From Ligilactobacillus ceti DSM 22408 (GTDB lineage Bacteria; Bacillota; Bacilli; Lactobacillales; Lactobacillaceae): DNA of 51,680 nucleotides. Every line of letters starts with the position of its first letter. Position 1 is the first letter of the stretch. The DNA lies in assembly GCF_000423245.1 (NCBI RefSeq), contig NZ_AUHP01000016.1, positions 1-51,680 of the forward strand, in the 5' to 3' direction. The notes below the pieces were generated by a model. That model searched no databases, had not been told where the DNA came from, and worked only from the letters and a program-made list of their open reading frames with translations. This document shows, one piece after another, positions 35,873-47,654 of this stretch. Made by a program: the position numbers and the translations under genes.

Positions 35873-37963
35873 TTAATCTGCGTCTCCGCCGTTTTTCTTA
35901 ATGATTTCTTCTTGAATTGACTTAGGTACTGGTTCGTAGTGATCCATTGTCATTGAGAATGTACCACGACCTTGTGTTGCAGAACGCAATGTTGTTGCGT
36001 AACCGAACATTTCTGATAATGGAACAAATGCATTAACAACTTGTGCATTACCACGAGCTTCCATACCTTCAACACGACCACGACGAGCTGTAACGTGTCC
36101 CATAACATCACCTAAGTTATCTTCTGGGGCAACAACTTCAACTTTCATGATTGGTTCAAGAATTACAGCGCCAGCTTTCTTAGCAGCGTTACGTAATGAT
36201 AAGGATGCAGCAACTTTAAATGCAGCTTCACTAGAATCGACATCATGGTAGCTACCATCATATAATTTAGCTTTAACATCAATTAATGGATAACCAGCTA
36301 ACACACCGTTTGTCATAGATTCTTTCAATCCAGCTTCAACTGAAGGGATGTATTCACGAGGAACAACCCCACCAACGATAGCATTTTCAAATTCAAAGCC
36401 TTTACCTTCTTCGTTAGGTGTGAATTCGATCCATACATCACCGTATTGACCTTTACCACCAGATTGACGAACGAATTTACCTTGAGATTGAACAGATTTT
36501 GTAAATGTTTCACGATAAGCAACTTGTGGAGCACCAACTTTAGCTTCAACGTTAAATTCACGACGCATACGGTCAACGATGATATCTAAGTGTAACTCAC
36601 CCATACCAGCGATTAATGTTTCACCAGTTTCTTGGTTTGTTTCAGCTTTGAATGTTGGATCTTCTTCAGCAAGTTTTTGTAAAGCAACACCCATTTTATC
36701 TTGGTCAGCTTTTGAGTTTGGTTCGATAGATACTTGGATAACTGGGTCTGGGAATTCCATTGATTCAAGAATTAACGGACGTTTTGGATCTGTTAATGAA
36801 TCACCAGTTGTTGTATTTTTGAAACCAATTGCAGCAGCAATATCACCAGAGAATACTTCTGAGATTTCTTTACGTGTGTTTGAGTGCATTTGTAATAAAC
36901 GACCTACACGTTCACGACGATCTTTAGATGCGTTTAATACATATGAACCAGATTCTAATGTACCTGTGTAAACACGGAAGAATGTTAAACGACCAACGAA
37001 TGGATCTGTAGCGATCTTGAATGCAAGACCTGCAAATGGATCTTCATCGTTAGCAACTAATTCAATTTCTTCACCTTCAGGTGTTGTAGCGCTATAAGGT
37101 TTAACATCTAATGGAGATGGTAAGTATGCATTAACACCATCAAGCATCATTTGAACACCTTTATTCTTGAAAGCAGAACCAGCAAAGACTGGATATACTT
37201 CTAAAGCTAATGTAGCTTTACGAATAGCAGCTTTAATTTCATCGTTAGAAATTTCTTCACCTTCAAGGTATTTTTCCATAAGGTCTTCGTCGATATCTGC
37301 AAGAGCTTCGATCATTGCATCGCGACGTTCTTGAGCTTCTTCACGATATTCTTCTGGTACGTCTACAACTGTATAGTTAGTACCAGATGCATCTGCATCG
37401 TATAAGTCAGCTTTCATTTCGATTAAGTCAATAACACCTTGGAACTCTGTTTCAGCACCAATTGGCATTTGAACTGGTAATGGGTTAGCTTGTAAACGGT
37501 CTTCGATTGTGCTTACAGCATAGTCAAAGTTTGCACCTGTTTTATCCATTTTGTTAAGGAATACGATACGAGGTACACCGTATGTTGTAGCTTGACGCCA
37601 TACGTTTTCAGTTTGTGGTTCTACACCTGATTGTGCATCTAAAACAACTACAGCACCATCAAGAACACGTAAGGAACGTTCTACTTCAACTGTGAAGTCC
37701 ACGTGTCCTGGTGTATCGATAATGTTGATACGGTTGCCTTTCCATTCGGCAGTTGTTGCAGCAGATGTGATTGTAATACCACGTTCTTGTTCTTGTTCCA
37801 TCCAGTCCATTTGTGAAGCACCTTCGTGTGTTTCACCGATTTTATGGATTTTACCTGTATAATACAAAATACGTTCAGTAGTTGTTGTTTTACCAGCATC
37901 AATGTGGGCAACAATACCAATGTTACGTGTATGGTCTAATGAGAATTCACGTTTGTTTGCCAT
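35873..37963 (-). CDS. fusA: Translation elongation factor G
   Basis: The 696-residue GTPase drives translocation and, with RRF, ribosome recycling. G1 is [19 protein letters not shown] (residues ~17-35), switch II is DTPGHVDF, and G4 is NKMDKTGAN. Domain IV contains the tip loops and [20 protein letters not shown], and domain V ends with [25 protein letters not shown] chose the ATG of MANKREFSL at 37963, nine bases after AAGGAGAG; the frame extends ten codons upstream without support. tuf does not follow. It is flanked by terminators on both sides, so it may be its own transcription unit. Confidence 0.98.
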   Translation of the reverse strand: MANKREFSLDHTRNIGIVAHIDAGKTTTTERILYYTGKIHKIGETHEGASQMDWMEQEQERGITITSAATTAEWKGNRINIIDTPGHVDFTVEVERSLRVLDGAVVVLDAQSGVEPQTENVWRQATTYGVPRIVFLNKMDKTGANFDYAVSTIEDRLQANPLPVQMPIGAETEFQGVIDLIEMKADLYDADASGTNYTVVDVPEEYREEAQERRDAMIEALADIDEDLMEKYLEGEEISNDEIKAAIRKATLALEVYPVFAGSAFKNKGVQMMLDGVNAYLPSPLDVKPYSATTPEGEEIELVANDEDPFAGLAFKIATDPFVGRLTFFRVYTGTLESGSYVLNASKDRRERVGRLLQMHSNTRKEISEVFSGDIAAAIGFKNTTTGDSLTDPKRPLILESMEFPDPVIQVSIEPNSKADQDKMGVALQKLAEEDPTFKAETNQETGETLIAGMGELHLDIIVDRMRREFNVEAKVGAPQVAYRETFTKSVQSQGKFVRQSGGKGQYGDVWIEFTPNEEGKGFEFENAIVGGVVPREYIPSVEAGLKESMTNGVLAGYPLIDVKAKLYDGSYHDVDSSEAAFKVAASLSLRNAAKKAGAVILEPIMKVEVVAPEDNLGDVMGHVTARRGRVEGMEARGNAQVVNAFVPLSEMFGYATTLRSATQGRGTFSMTMDHYEPVPKSIQEEIIKKNGGDAD

Positions 37964-38039
37964 TGAGAATTTCTCTCCTTCCGATATTAGCAATAATTTT
38001 TAAAAAAATTATAGTTCAATTATATCATTTTAAAAAAAA

Positions 38040-38075
38040 GACTACTATTGATTTTTTCTAAATCGCATAGTAGCC
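38040..38075 (-). terminator. Intrinsic terminator between rpsG and fusA
   Basis: Minus-strand arms GGCTACTAT and ATAGTAGTC (one G-U pair), extended by an inner GATTT/AAATC helix, are followed by T8. It lies 14 bases after rpsG. It would attenuate transcription into fusA. Confidence 0.85.
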
Positions 38076-38089
38076 ATTTTTTTAAAAGA

Positions 38090-38560
38090 TTACCAACGAT
38101 AATGTGCGAATGCACGGTTTGCATCAGCCATCTTGTGTGTGTCTTCACGTTTCTTAACAGATGCACCTGTGTTGTTAGCAGCATCCATAATTTCTTTAGC
38201 TAAACGTTCTGACATTGTATGTTCGCCACGAAGACGAGCATAGTTTACTAACCAACGTAAACCTAAAGTTGTACGACGTTCTGGACGTACTTCGATAGGA
38301 ACTTGGTAGTTAGAACCACCAACACGACGAGCTTTAACTTCAAGCACTGGCATGATGTTGTTCATTGCTTCTTCAAATACTTCTAATGGTTCATTTCCTG
38401 TTTGTTCTTTAATAATATCAAATGATTGGTATAAAATCTTTGATGCAGTACCACGTTTACCGTCTAACATTAAGCGGTTGATTAAACGTGTAACCAATTT
38501 TGAGTTATAAATTGGATCTGGCATTACGTCGCGTTTTGCGACAGCACCTTTTCTTGGCAT
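38090..38560 (-). CDS. rpsG: 30S ribosomal protein S7
   Basis: The 156-residue head-assembly initiator begins [38 protein letters not shown]. It contains [26 protein letters not shown], with the E-site hairpin, and ends [13 protein letters not shown]. In E. coli S7 is the repressor of the str operon. It is 15 bases after rpsL. Confidence 0.98.
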   Translation of the reverse strand: MPRKGAVAKRDVMPDPIYNSKLVTRLINRLMLDGKRGTASKILYQSFDIIKEQTGNEPLEVFEEAMNNIMPVLEVKARRVGGSNYQVPIEVRPERRTTLGLRWLVNYARLRGEHTMSERLAKEIMDAANNTGASVKKREDTHKMADANRAFAHYRW

Positions 38561-38575
38561 CTAAATAACCTCCTC

Positions 38576-38989
38576 TTATTTCTTAGGTTTCTTTGCACCG
38601 TATTTAGAACGGCTTTGCATACGTCCATCAACACCAGCTGTGTCTAACGCACCACGAACGATGTGGTAACGAACCCCTGGTAAATCCTTAACACGACCAC
38701 CGCGGATAAGTACCACGCTGTGTTCTTGTAAGTTATGACCGATACCTGGGATATATGCTGTAACTTCGATTAAGTTTGATAAACGAACACGAGCATACTT
38801 ACGTAAAGCTGAGTTAGGTTTCTTAGGTGTCATTGTACCGACACGAGTTGCTACACCACGTTTTTGAGGTGCAGGATTTTTTGTTTGAACTTTTTTATGA
38901 CTGTTATACCCAAAATTTAAAGCTGGGGAATCAGATTTTGAACTTTTAGATTTACGACCCTTGCGAATTAATTGGTTGATTGTAGGCAT
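38576..38989 (-). CDS. rpsL: 30S ribosomal protein S12
   Basis: The 137-residue decoding-centre protein begins [38 protein letters not shown] and [17 protein letters not shown] contain the lysines equivalent to E. coli Lys43 and Lys88, both unchanged, so no streptomycin-resistance change is visible. It is the first gene of the str transcript, with AGGAAGGAGG upstream. Confidence 0.98.
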   Translation of the reverse strand: MPTINQLIRKGRKSKSSKSDSPALNFGYNSHKKVQTKNPAPQKRGVATRVGTMTPKKPNSALRKYARVRLSNLIEVTAYIPGIGHNLQEHSVVLIRGGRVKDLPGVRYHIVRGALDTAGVDGRMQSRSKYGAKKPKK

Positions 38990-39173
38990 CTAAAAAGTCC
39001 TCCTTCCTAAATTTTCGATTATTTTTTAAGTACACACATCCAGGAGTTTCATTTTTTGGGTTTAAAAAAATAACGTCCCGATGTACGTTGTTTGTTGGTC
39101 TGCTTATTACTATGTACAGTCAGCACGTTCTTAGTTAATCTAAGAGAACTGTTATTAGTAAAGCACCTTGAAT

Positions 39174-39203
39174 AGAATAGCATGTTCTAACTAGCAATGT
39201 CAA
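39174..39203 (-). promoter_or_regulatory. Promoter of rpsL-rpsG
   Basis: A perfect TTGACA at 39198-39203 and TATTCT at 39174-39179 on the minus strand are separated by 18 bases. The transcript has a leader of about 175 bases (38990-39165) of unknown role, containing palindromic TCTTAGATTAACTAAGA. Confidence 0.75.
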
Positions 39204-39286
39204 TTCTTTTTTTCAAAAAAATCCGATCTTTTTACGAAAAATCTTCGAGCATTTTACGTATCTAGTTATTGAGGAGGTTGTTTATT

Positions 39287-40000
39287 GTGTTCTATCTAAT
39301 TTTATTTATTTTTTTAAGTTGTTGGGGATCTTTTATCACTTGTTGTGCTTGGCGTTTGACTCATCATTATTCACTTTGTATTCCGTATTCTTTTTGTGAT
39401 CACTGTCTCACGCCACTCAAGCCCTGGCAATTAATCCCGTTATTTGGTTTTATCGTTCAAAATAGCCATTGTTATTTTTGTAAACATGTTTTACCCCCCA
39501 CTTCTTTTATTTTAGAAATATTACTCCCTTTGTATGGCATCAGTTTAATTTCACAAAATTATTACTCAACATTTAGTCTATTGCAAATATTTATTATATT
39601 AAGTTGGCTGTTATTTTTAGCTTTACAAGATTACTACACACAAACAGTCTCCAGTTTTTGCCTTTTCAGCGGCTATACTTTCTTATTATTTCCTATTTTA
39701 AATCGGACTTTAACAATTACAAATCTAATAGGCACTTTGAGCATCAGTCTATTTTTAACGCTCTTTGTATTATTAAACATGCTAGGCATGGGGGATTTAC
39801 TTTTAGTAAACATTTTAAGCTTACTTTTCAATTGGTATTTTGTTGTTTATCTTATTTTTTTAGCTTCCTGCTTAGCTATCATATTTCGTTTAATGCCAAA
39901 CATTTCTACTAAAAAAACCTTTCCTTTTATCCCCTATCTAACCCTAAGTTGCGCCTTGTTAATTTTTATTAATACTTTTTATCCCCTCATATCTATGTAA
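39287..40000 (+). CDS. comC: Prepilin peptidase (ComC/PilD family)
   Basis: This 237-residue integral membrane aspartyl peptidase cleaves and may N-methylate prepilin-like ComG proteins of the competence pseudopilus. An N-terminal helix (LILFIFLSCWGSFITCC) is followed by two CxxC pairs (CDHC, CYFC) in the cytoplasmic loop, then about six further membrane segments. The two catalytic aspartates are in LALQDYYTQ and GMGDLLLVN. The start is GTG at 39287, nine bases after GAGGAGG; an in-frame TTG 18 bases earlier overlaps that site. It is the only plus-strand gene between rpoC and rpsL, a position known in lactobacilli. Confidence 0.92.
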   Translation: MFYLILFIFLSCWGSFITCCAWRLTHHYSLCIPYSFCDHCLTPLKPWQLIPLFGFIVQNSHCYFCKHVLPPTSFILEILLPLYGISLISQNYYSTFSLLQIFIILSWLLFLALQDYYTQTVSSFCLFSGYTFLLFPILNRTLTITNLIGTLSISLFLTLFVLLNMLGMGDLLLVNILSLLFNWYFVVYLIFLASCLAIIFRLMPNISTKKTFPFIPYLTLSCALLIFINTFYPLISM

Positions 40001-40008
40001 ACAAAAAA

Positions 40009-40034
40009 AGAGAAGTGAAATTAATCACTTCTCT
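40009..40034 (-). terminator. Intrinsic terminator of rpoBC
   Basis: A perfect 10-bp stem (AGAGAAGTGA and complement) with a six-base loop is followed on the minus strand by T7, between the convergent stops of the prepilin peptidase gene and rpoC. Confidence 0.9.
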
Positions 40035-40049
40035 CAAAAATATTATTTA

Positions 40050-43000
40050 TTATTCTGAATCAGTTGCTTTAAATTGAGATGAGTCGGGAATTTCCATTCC
40101 TGCTTCAACATCAGCAATTGAGTAAACACTCTTAGATACAGTACCTACTTCTTCTGGTTCAACATCACGGTATTTCTTCATACCTGTACCGGCAGGAATA
40201 ATCTTACCAATGATAACATTTTCTTTCAATCCAATTAATGGATCATTCTTACCACGAATAGCAGCATCTGTTAAGACACGTGTTGTTTCTTGGAAGGAAG
40301 CAGCAGACAAGAAACTGTTTGTTTCAAGTGAGGCTTTTGTAATACCAAGAAGAACTGGACGTGCAGTTGCAGGAATACCACCATTAATGATTGTTGGTGC
40401 ATTTTTATCTTTGAAATCATCAATATCAAGTAATGTACCAGGTAATAATTCTGTTTCACCTGGATCCATAACGCGTACTTTACGTAGCATTTGGCGAGCC
40501 ATTACTTCAATGTGTTTATCAGAGATTTCTACCCCTTGCATACGGTAAACTTTTTGAACTTGTTCTAAGATGTAGTTTTCTGTTGTTAAGACATCACGAA
40601 CTTTAATAAGTTCTTTAGGATCAATAGAACCAACAGTCAATGCTTGACCACGTTTGATTTCTTGACCTTCTTGAACGTTTAAGACAGCTGTATAAGGTAA
40701 GCTGTATGTTCTTGTATCAGTTTCACCAGCAACGGTAACTTCTTTTGTTCTTTCAGCAGGGTTTTCTTCAATTGATTCAACCACACCTGTAACTTCAGTA
40801 ATTGTAGCACGACCCTTAGGATTACGTGCTTCAAAAATTTCTTGAACACGAGGAAGACCTTGAGTGATATCATCACCGGCAACCCCACCCGTGTGGAATG
40901 TACGCATTGTTAACTGTGTACCTGGTTCACCGATAGATTGAGCAGCAACTGTACCAACAGCTTCACCGACTTCAACTTCATCACCAGTAGCCATATTACG
41001 TCCATAACAGTGTTCACACACACCGTGGCGTGTATTACATGTAAATGCAGAACGGATTGTAACTGTTTCAACACCAGCTTCAATAATTTCTTTAGAAATT
41101 GTTTCATCCATCATAACATTAGCAGGAACGATTAATTCGCCTGTTTCTGGATGGTAAACTGATTTCATTGTGTAACGACCTAAGATACGTTCGTATAATG
41201 ATTCAATTTCTTGATTGTTTTCAACAATTGCAGAAACTTCTAAACCACGATCTGTACCACAGTCTTTTTCACGAATGATAACATCTTGAGCAACATCAAC
41301 TAAACGACGTGTTAAGTAACCTGAATCGGCAGTCTTCAAGGCCGTATCGGTCATACCTTTACGAGCACCGTGAGTGGAAATAAACATTTCCAACACTGTT
41401 AAACCTTCACGGAAGTTAGAAATAACTGGTAATTCCATTGTTTTACCGTTCGGAGCAGCCATCAAACCACGCATACCAGCAAGCTGCGTAAAGTTAGAAA
41501 TGTTACCACGAGCACCGGAATCACTCATCATTTGAATTGGGTTAGAAGGATCCATCATATCAACAAGTTTACCTTGGATGACATCTTTAGCTTCATTCCA
41601 AATTGCAATAACACGGTTATAACGTTCATCTTCTGTAATTAAACCACGACGGAATTGTTTAGCAACTGTTTCAACTTTCTTATGCGCAACAGCAACAATA
41701 TCTTTCTTTTCTTTAAGATCTGTAACGTCGGCGATACCAACAGTCACACCAGATTTTGTTGATTCTGCATAACCTAAGTCTTTCATTCTATCAAGTAATT
41801 CAGCTGTTTCTGTAACTTTATAACGTTTATAAACTTCAGCGATAATATCTGATAAGAAACCTGATTTGAATGGTGTTACTAAAGGTTGTGTTTTTAAGAA
41901 TTCATGAATATCTTGACCTGGTTCTAAGAAATATTTATCTGGGATACCTTGTGTCAAGTTTTCTTCAGTTGGTTCATTTAAATAAATGAAGTCAGCTGGA
42001 AGAATTTCATTAAACATTGCTTTACCAGCAGTTGTAACTAAAATACGATCTTTTTGCCAATCTGTGAATGGTTTACCTTGTGCTACAAGTGAGTCAGTTT
42101 GTAACCCAACACGTGTGTGCAAGTGAACGTAGTTATTTTGATAAGCTGTTCGGATTTCATTAACATCTTTGAAGATCATACCTTCGCCAACGCGATCTTT
42201 AGCTTCAACAGTCATGTAATAGTTACCGATTGTCATATCTTGAGATGGTGAAATGATAGGTTTACCATCTTTTGGAGCCAAGATATGGTGAGCAGCTAAC
42301 ATTAATAAACGAGCTTCAGCTTGAGCTTCATCTGATAAAGGAACGTGGATAGCCATTTGGTCCCCATCAAAATCGGCATTATAAGCTTCACAAGCTAATG
42401 GGTGTAAGCGCATAGCTTTACCATCAACTAAAACTGGTTCGAATGCTTGGATACCCAAACGGTGCAATGTAGGGGCCCGGTTCAAGAGAACTGGGTGTTC
42501 TTTGATAACATCTTCTAAGACATCCCAAATATCTTCATCGCGACGTTCGATTTTACGTTTCGCATTTTTAATGTTTGTTGACATTTCACGAGCTACAAGT
42601 TCTTTCATCATGAATGGTTTAAATAATTCTAAAGCCATTTCATGTGGAATACCCATTTGGCTAAGTTTCAATTTAGGACCAACATCAATAACTGAACGTC
42701 CTGAGTAATCGACACGTTTACCAAGTAAGTTTTGACGGAAACGACCTTGTTTCCCTTTAAGCATGTGTGACAATGATTTCAATGGACGGTTACCAGGACC
42801 AGTCACAGGACGGCCACGACGACCATTATCAATCAAAGCATCAACAGCTTCTTGTAACATACGTTTTTCATTTTGAACGATAATTCCTGGTGCATTTAAA
42901 TCTAATAAACGTTTCAAACGATTATTACGGTTAATTACACGACGATATAAATCATTCAAGTCAGATGTTGCAAAACGTCCACCTTCTAATTGAACCATTG

Positions 43001-43718
43001 GGCGCAAATCAGGAGGGATAACAGGAACAACATCCATTACCATCCATTCTGGTTTATTTCCAGAATGTAAGAAAGCTTCTAAAATGTCTAAACGACGCAC
43101 AGCACGTGTCCGTTTTTGACCTGTAACTTCTTTAAGTTCTTCTTTTAAAGCAGCACATTCGCCTTCTAAGTCAACATCATGAAGCAAGGTACGGATAGCT
43201 TCTGCACCCATACTTGCTTTAAAACCTTGACCATATTCTTCACGTTTTTCACGATATTCACGTTCTGTTAAAAGTTGTTTTCTTTCTAAAGGTGTTTCAC
43301 CAGCATCTGTAACAACGTAAGATGCGAAATAAATAATTTCTTCTAACGCACGTGGGCTCATATCAAGCACAAGACCCATACGACTTGGAATACCTTTGAA
43401 GTACCAAATATGTGTTACAGGAGCTGCAAGTTCAATGTGAGCCATACGTTCACGACGAACTTTAGAGCGTGTAACTTCAACACCACAGCGATCACAAACA
43501 ATACCCTTATAACGGATACGTTTATATTTACCACAGGCACATTCCCAATCTTTTGTAGGTCCAAAGATCCGTTCATCGAACAGACCGTCTTTTTCTGGTT
43601 TCAATGTACGATAGTTAATAGTTTCCGGTTTCTTAACTTCACCATAAGACCAGCTACGGATCTTATCTGATGAAGCCAAACCAATTTGCATACTATCGAA
43701 TTTGTTGACATCGATCAA
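40050..43718 (-). CDS. rpoC: DNA-directed RNA polymerase beta' subunit
   Basis: The 1222-residue catalytic subunit has the N-terminal zinc site [20 protein letters not shown] (residues ~60-79). The metal-binding active-site loop is [16 protein letters not shown] near residue 450, and the bridge-helix/trigger-loop region is [24 protein letters not shown] second zinc motif is [15 protein letters not shown] near residue 890, followed by [17 protein letters not shown]. It starts at TTG, with GGAGGT six bases upstream. It is 46 bases after rpoB in the same transcript. The acidic tail (SQFKATDSE) is short. Confidence 0.98.
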   Translation of the reverse strand: MIDVNKFDSMQIGLASSDKIRSWSYGEVKKPETINYRTLKPEKDGLFDERIFGPTKDWECACGKYKRIRYKGIVCDRCGVEVTRSKVRRERMAHIELAAPVTHIWYFKGIPSRMGLVLDMSPRALEEIIYFASYVVTDAGETPLERKQLLTEREYREKREEYGQGFKASMGAEAIRTLLHDVDLEGECAALKEELKEVTGQKRTRAVRRLDILEAFLHSGNKPEWMVMDVVPVIPPDLRPMVQLEGGRFATSDLNDLYRRVINRNNRLKRLLDLNAPGIIVQNEKRMLQEAVDALIDNGRRGRPVTGPGNRPLKSLSHMLKGKQGRFRQNLLGKRVDYSGRSVIDVGPKLKLSQMGIPHEMALELFKPFMMKELVAREMSTNIKNAKRKIERRDEDIWDVLEDVIKEHPVLLNRAPTLHRLGIQAFEPVLVDGKAMRLHPLACEAYNADFDGDQMAIHVPLSDEAQAEARLLMLAAHHILAPKDGKPIISPSQDMTIGNYYMTVEAKDRVGEGMIFKDVNEIRTAYQNNYVHLHTRVGLQTDSLVAQGKPFTDWQKDRILVTTAGKAMFNEILPADFIYLNEPTEENLTQGIPDKYFLEPGQDIHEFLKTQPLVTPFKSGFLSDIIAEVYKRYKVTETAELLDRMKDLGYAESTKSGVTVGIADVTDLKEKKDIVAVAHKKVETVAKQFRRGLITEDERYNRVIAIWNEAKDVIQGKLVDMMDPSNPIQMMSDSGARGNISNFTQLAGMRGLMAAPNGKTMELPVISNFREGLTVLEMFISTHGARKGMTDTALKTADSGYLTRRLVDVAQDVIIREKDCGTDRGLEVSAIVENNQEIESLYERILGRYTMKSVYHPETGELIVPANVMMDETISKEIIEAGVETVTIRSAFTCNTRHGVCEHCYGRNMATGDEVEVGEAVGTVAAQSIGEPGTQLTMRTFHTGGVAGDDITQGLPRVQEIFEARNPKGRATITEVTGVVESIEENPAERTKEVTVAGETDTRTYSLPYTAVLNVQEGQEIKRGQALTVGSIDPKELIKVRDVLTTENYILEQVQKVYRMQGVEISDKHIEVMARQMLRKVRVMDPGETELLPGTLLDIDDFKDKNAPTIINGGIPATARPVLLGITKASLETNSFLSAASFQETTRVLTDAAIRGKNDPLIGLKENVIIGKIIPAGTGMKKYRDVEPEEVGTVSKSVYSIADVEAGMEIPDSSQFKATDSE

Positions 43719-43764
43719 AGGATCGACCTCCTTTTAAATTTATTGAGTTTTCTAACGAATACGA

Positions 43765-46700
43765 CTATTTTTCAGAGTTTGCTTCTTCAAGTTTTGCTTT
43801 TTCACGAGCGGCTTTCTTTTCAGCTTCTTCTTTAGCAATTTGACTTAAAGCATCAACATTAAGAATATCATCATCTTCATCATCCATATCGCGTAACTCA
43901 ATTTCTTGTTTATCACTATCGAGCACTTTCATATCGAGACCTAATGATTGTAATTCTTTAACTAACACGCGGAATGATTCCGGTACACCTGGTTTTGGAA
44001 TTGGTTCGCCTTTAACAATAGCTTCGTATGTCTTAACACGACCAACAACATCATCAGATTTATAAGTTAAAATTTCTTGTAATGTGTATGCAGCACCATA
44101 AGCTTCAAGCGCCCAAACTTCCATTTCACCGAAACGTTGTCCACCGAATTGTGCTTTACCACCAAGCGGTTGTTGTGTAACAAGTGAGTATGGTCCAATT
44201 GAACGTGCGTGAATCTTATCATCAACCATGTGAGCTAATTTCATATAGTACATAACACCTACAGAAATACGGTTATCAAAGGCATCACCAGTCCGACCAT
44301 CATATAAGACAGTCTTACCATCAGCTGGTAAACTAGCTTCTTCTAACGCACCCCAGATATCATCATCAGTTGCACCATCAAAAACAGGTGAAGCAACATG
44401 GATACCTAATTTACGAGCAGCCATACCTAAGTGTAATTCTAAAACTTGTCCAATGTTCATCCGTGAAGGAACACCCATTGGTGAAAGCATAATATCAATT
44501 GGAGTACCATCTGGCATAAATGGCATATCTTCTTCAGGAACTACGATGGAAACAGTACCTTTGTTACCATGACGTCCAGCCATTTTATCCCCAACTTGTA
44601 ATTTACGTTTTTGTGCAATGTAGACACGAACCATCATATTAACACCAGGTGCTAATTCATCGCCAGCGTCACGTGTAAAGATTTTAACATCTTGTACAAT
44701 ACCGCCGCCACCATGAGGAACGCGTAATGATGTATCACGTACTTCACGTGCTTTTTCACCAAAGATTGCATGTAATAAACGTTCTTCAGCTGATAATTCT
44801 GTCATACCTTTAGGTGTAACTTTACCAACTAAGATATCGCCATCTTTAACTTCGGCACCGATTCGAACAATCCCGAATTCATCAAGATCTTTCAACGCAT
44901 CTTCACCAACATTAGGAATTTCACGAGTCATTTCTTCAGGCCCTAATTTTGTATCACGAGCTTCTGATTCATGTTCTTCAATGTGAATAGATGTATATAC
45001 ATCTTCTTTAACTAAACGTTCGTTGATTGCGATCGCATCTTCGAAGTTATAACCATCCCAAGTCATGAAGGCAATTAATGGGTTTTGACCTAAAGCCAAT
45101 TCTCCACTTTCCATTGCTGGTCCATCTGCTAAAACATCATCAGCATCGACTTGATCACCAACACGTACGATTGGACGTTGGTTATAGTTTTTACCACCAT
45201 TGGAACGGTGGAATTTCATTAATTTATATTTATCTAAAGTTCCGTCTTCTTGACGAATACGAACTTCACGTGCATCAACATATTCAACCACACCAGAGTT
45301 CTTCGCAATTAAAGCAACACCGGAGTCATGGGCTGTTTTATATTCGATACCTGTACCAACAAGTGGTGCATGAGGTTCAATCAATGGAACAGCTTGACGC
45401 TGCATGTTAGCACCCATTAAAGCACGGTTAGAGTCATCGTTTTCCAAGAAAGGAATACATGCTGTCGCAACCGCAACTACTTGTTTAGGAGAAACATCCA
45501 TGTAGTCAACTTTATCTACTGTGATTTCGATATTTTCATTTTTGTAACGAGCCATAACAACATCATCTTTAAATGAACCATCTTCGTTTAAAGGTGAGTT
45601 AGCTTGGGCTACAACGTAATGATCTTCTTCATCAGCTGTTAAATAATCTAACTTATCAGTAACTTTGTGTGTATCCCATGAAACACGACGATATGGAGTT
45701 TCAACAAAACCATATTTGTTAACACGTGCATATGTGGATAAACTGTTAATCAAACCGATGTTAGGACCTTCTGGAGTTTCGATTGGACACATACGACCAT
45801 AGTGAGTATAGTGAACGTCACGAACTTCATAGCCGGCACGATCACGAGTCAAACCACCAGGCCCTAAGGCTGATAGACGACGTTTGTGTGTCAATTCACC
45901 TAATGGGTTTGTTTGATCCATGAACTGTGATAACTGTGAACTACCAAAGAATTCTTTGATAGAAGCTACTACAGGTCGGATATTGATTAATTGTTGTGGT
46001 GTAATTGTGTTAGCGTCTTGGATTGACATCCGTTCACGTACAACACGTTCCATCCGTGATAAACCAATTCTAAATTGGTTTTGTAATAATTCACCAACGG
46101 CACGAATACGACGGTTACCCAAGTGATCAATATCATCAACTTCACCAATACCTTCTTGTAAGTTAAAGAAGTAATTCATAGAAGCAATAATATCAGCAGG
46201 TGTGATGTGTTTGAAGTCAATGTCAATATTGCCATTGCCAATCATATTAACAACACGTTCTGGATCTTTTGCAGAGTAAACTTTGATCATTTGTAATGTC
46301 ATTGGTTCTGTAACAACACCCTCTTCTGATGGGTAGAATGTTACTGTATGGAAATCATCACGATCTAAGAATGGAGCTAATTCTTCCATTACTTGATTTG
46401 TAATAAGTGTTCCTTCTTCAAAAAGAACTTCCCCTGTTTCAGGATTAGCTAATGTTTCAGCTAAAACTGTATCTAAAAGGCGTGTTTTTAAATCAAGTTT
46501 CTTGTTAATCTTGTAACGACCAACTGGTGCCAAGTCATAACGACGTGGGTCAAAGAAACGAGCTGTTAATAAACTACGTGAGCTATCAGCTGTCTTTGGT
46601 TCACCGGGACGTAAACGTTCATAAACATCTTTCAATGCTTCTTCAACACGTGAATCTTCTGTGTTTTTATGAACATCTTTTTCTAAAGTTAACATTAAGC

Positions 46701-47346
46701 TATCATTTTCGCCTAACATTTCTAAAATTTCGCTATCTGAACCGTAACCTAAAGCACGAATTAATTCTGTTAAAGGTAATTTACGTGTGCGATCAATACG
46801 AACATAAGCAACATTTTTTGCGTCTGTTTCATATTCTAACCAAGCACCACGGTTAGGAATAACTGTTGTTCCATAATTTGTTCGACCATTTTTATCAATT
46901 TCAGAATTAAAATAGACACCTGGTGAACGAACTAATTGGGAAACGATAACACGTTCGGCACCGTTAATGATGAACGTACCTTGTTCTGTCATTAATGGAA
47001 ATTCTCCGAAAAATACATCTTGTGACTTCATTTCTCCAGTTTCGTGGTTATTAAATCGTAATGTAACGTGTAATGGAGCAGAGTAATTTGCATCATGTTG
47101 TCGAGCTTCTTCGACTGTGTACTTTGGTTTAAGTAATTGATAATCAACGAATTCTAAAGATAAATTACCTGCAAAATCTTCGATAGGCATAATGTCTTCA
47201 AACATTTCGCGTAGACCTTCGTCTAAGAACCATTGATAAGAATCAGTTTGGATCTCGATTAAGTTAGGCACTTCTAAAACTTCCTTGATACGTGCATAAC
47301 TTCTACGAGTACGGTGTTTACCGTAATTCACTAAGTGTCCTGCCAA
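43765..47346 (-). CDS. rpoB: DNA-directed RNA polymerase beta subunit
   Basis: The 1193-residue subunit carries the rifampicin region [20 protein letters not shown] followed by [23 protein letters not shown] near residues 470-512, with all classic resistance positions wild type. It also has the conserved GYNFEDAI and [10 protein letters not shown] active-site segments and the C-terminal [29 protein letters not shown] clamp region. I chose TTG at 47346 ([17 protein letters not shown]), six bases after AGAGGTG. A GTG three codons earlier overlaps that site. The C-terminus is charged (Lys/Glu-rich), as in Firmicutes. Confidence 0.98.
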   Translation of the reverse strand: MAGHLVNYGKHRTRRSYARIKEVLEVPNLIEIQTDSYQWFLDEGLREMFEDIMPIEDFAGNLSLEFVDYQLLKPKYTVEEARQHDANYSAPLHVTLRFNNHETGEMKSQDVFFGEFPLMTEQGTFIINGAERVIVSQLVRSPGVYFNSEIDKNGRTNYGTTVIPNRGAWLEYETDAKNVAYVRIDRTRKLPLTELIRALGYGSDSEILEMLGENDSLMLTLEKDVHKNTEDSRVEEALKDVYERLRPGEPKTADSSRSLLTARFFDPRRYDLAPVGRYKINKKLDLKTRLLDTVLAETLANPETGEVLFEEGTLITNQVMEELAPFLDRDDFHTVTFYPSEEGVVTEPMTLQMIKVYSAKDPERVVNMIGNGNIDIDFKHITPADIIASMNYFFNLQEGIGEVDDIDHLGNRRIRAVGELLQNQFRIGLSRMERVVRERMSIQDANTITPQQLINIRPVVASIKEFFGSSQLSQFMDQTNPLGELTHKRRLSALGPGGLTRDRAGYEVRDVHYTHYGRMCPIETPEGPNIGLINSLSTYARVNKYGFVETPYRRVSWDTHKVTDKLDYLTADEEDHYVVAQANSPLNEDGSFKDDVVMARYKNENIEITVDKVDYMDVSPKQVVAVATACIPFLENDDSNRALMGANMQRQAVPLIEPHAPLVGTGIEYKTAHDSGVALIAKNSGVVEYVDAREVRIRQEDGTLDKYKLMKFHRSNGGKNYNQRPIVRVGDQVDADDVLADGPAMESGELALGQNPLIAFMTWDGYNFEDAIAINERLVKEDVYTSIHIEEHESEARDTKLGPEEMTREIPNVGEDALKDLDEFGIVRIGAEVKDGDILVGKVTPKGMTELSAEERLLHAIFGEKAREVRDTSLRVPHGGGGIVQDVKIFTRDAGDELAPGVNMMVRVYIAQKRKLQVGDKMAGRHGNKGTVSIVVPEEDMPFMPDGTPIDIMLSPMGVPSRMNIGQVLELHLGMAARKLGIHVASPVFDGATDDDIWGALEEASLPADGKTVLYDGRTGDAFDNRISVGVMYYMKLAHMVDDKIHARSIGPYSLVTQQPLGGKAQFGGQRFGEMEVWALEAYGAAYTLQEILTYKSDDVVGRVKTYEAIVKGEPIPKPGVPESFRVLVKELQSLGLDMKVLDSDKQEIELRDMDDEDDDILNVDALSQIAKEEAEKKAAREKAKLEEANSEK

Positions 47347-47545
47347 GTTGTTCACCTCTCAAAATATTTCTGTGATTGCCTTTTTTAATATTACAATTTC
47401 ATTACATTTTCTTTTTTTCTGAAATTTTGGCAAAAAAAAACCAAAAACAGCTTCTACCGATAACTTCGATTCCCACTATTTTTGCTTCTTTCGCAGTCGT
47501 TATGGACAATAGATCATAACAACCGTTAAGTTCACAGTTTTGTAT
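47347..47545 (-). ncRNA. rpoB 5' leader, candidate Lacto-rpoB motif
   Basis: About 200 bases separate the promoter from rpoB. A conserved-looking block (47445-47540) includes AACTTAACGGTTGTTATGATC and inverted TGTCCATAACGACTG segments, followed by A-rich sequence. A structured RNA called Lacto-rpoB is known at this position in Lactobacillales. Position and taxon fit, but I could not verify the covariance pattern. Confidence 0.4.
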
Positions 47546-47551
47546 TGATTA

Positions 47552-47580
47552 ATTATAGCAACACTTTTTTGAAAAGTCAA
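47552..47580 (-). promoter_or_regulatory. Promoter of rpoB-rpoC
   Basis: TTGACT at 47575-47580 and a perfect TATAAT at 47552-47557 on the minus strand with a 17-base spacer form one of the strongest promoters in the window. It starts 15 bases beyond the clpC terminator. Confidence 0.85.
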
Positions 47581-47595
47581 TCATGAAAACAAGAA

Positions 47596-47642
47596 AAATC
47601 AGCCTTTCGCCAACCTTTTTTGAAAGTGCGAAAAACTGATTT
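47596..47642 (-). terminator. Intrinsic terminator of ctsR-clpC
   Basis: Minus-strand arms AAATCAG and CTGATTT plus an inner TTTCGC/GCGAAA helix form an extended hairpin followed by TTTTC. It lies 12 bases beyond the clpC stop. Confidence 0.75.
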
Positions 47643-47654
47643 CCTAATTTTAAA

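Larger units (their letters stand above)
47347..47654. other. Intergenic region between rpoB and clpC
   Basis: These 308 bases carry the rpoB leader, the rpoB promoter and the clpC terminator. No coding potential is seen. Confidence 0.6.

Noticed and set aside
39604-39912. 102-codon frame inside the prepilin peptidase gene
   Set aside because: Alternative frame of a gene whose catalytic aspartates and membrane segments are clear.
45078-45410. 110-codon plus-strand frame, His/Leu-rich
   Set aside because: Antisense shadow of rpoB with no start signals.
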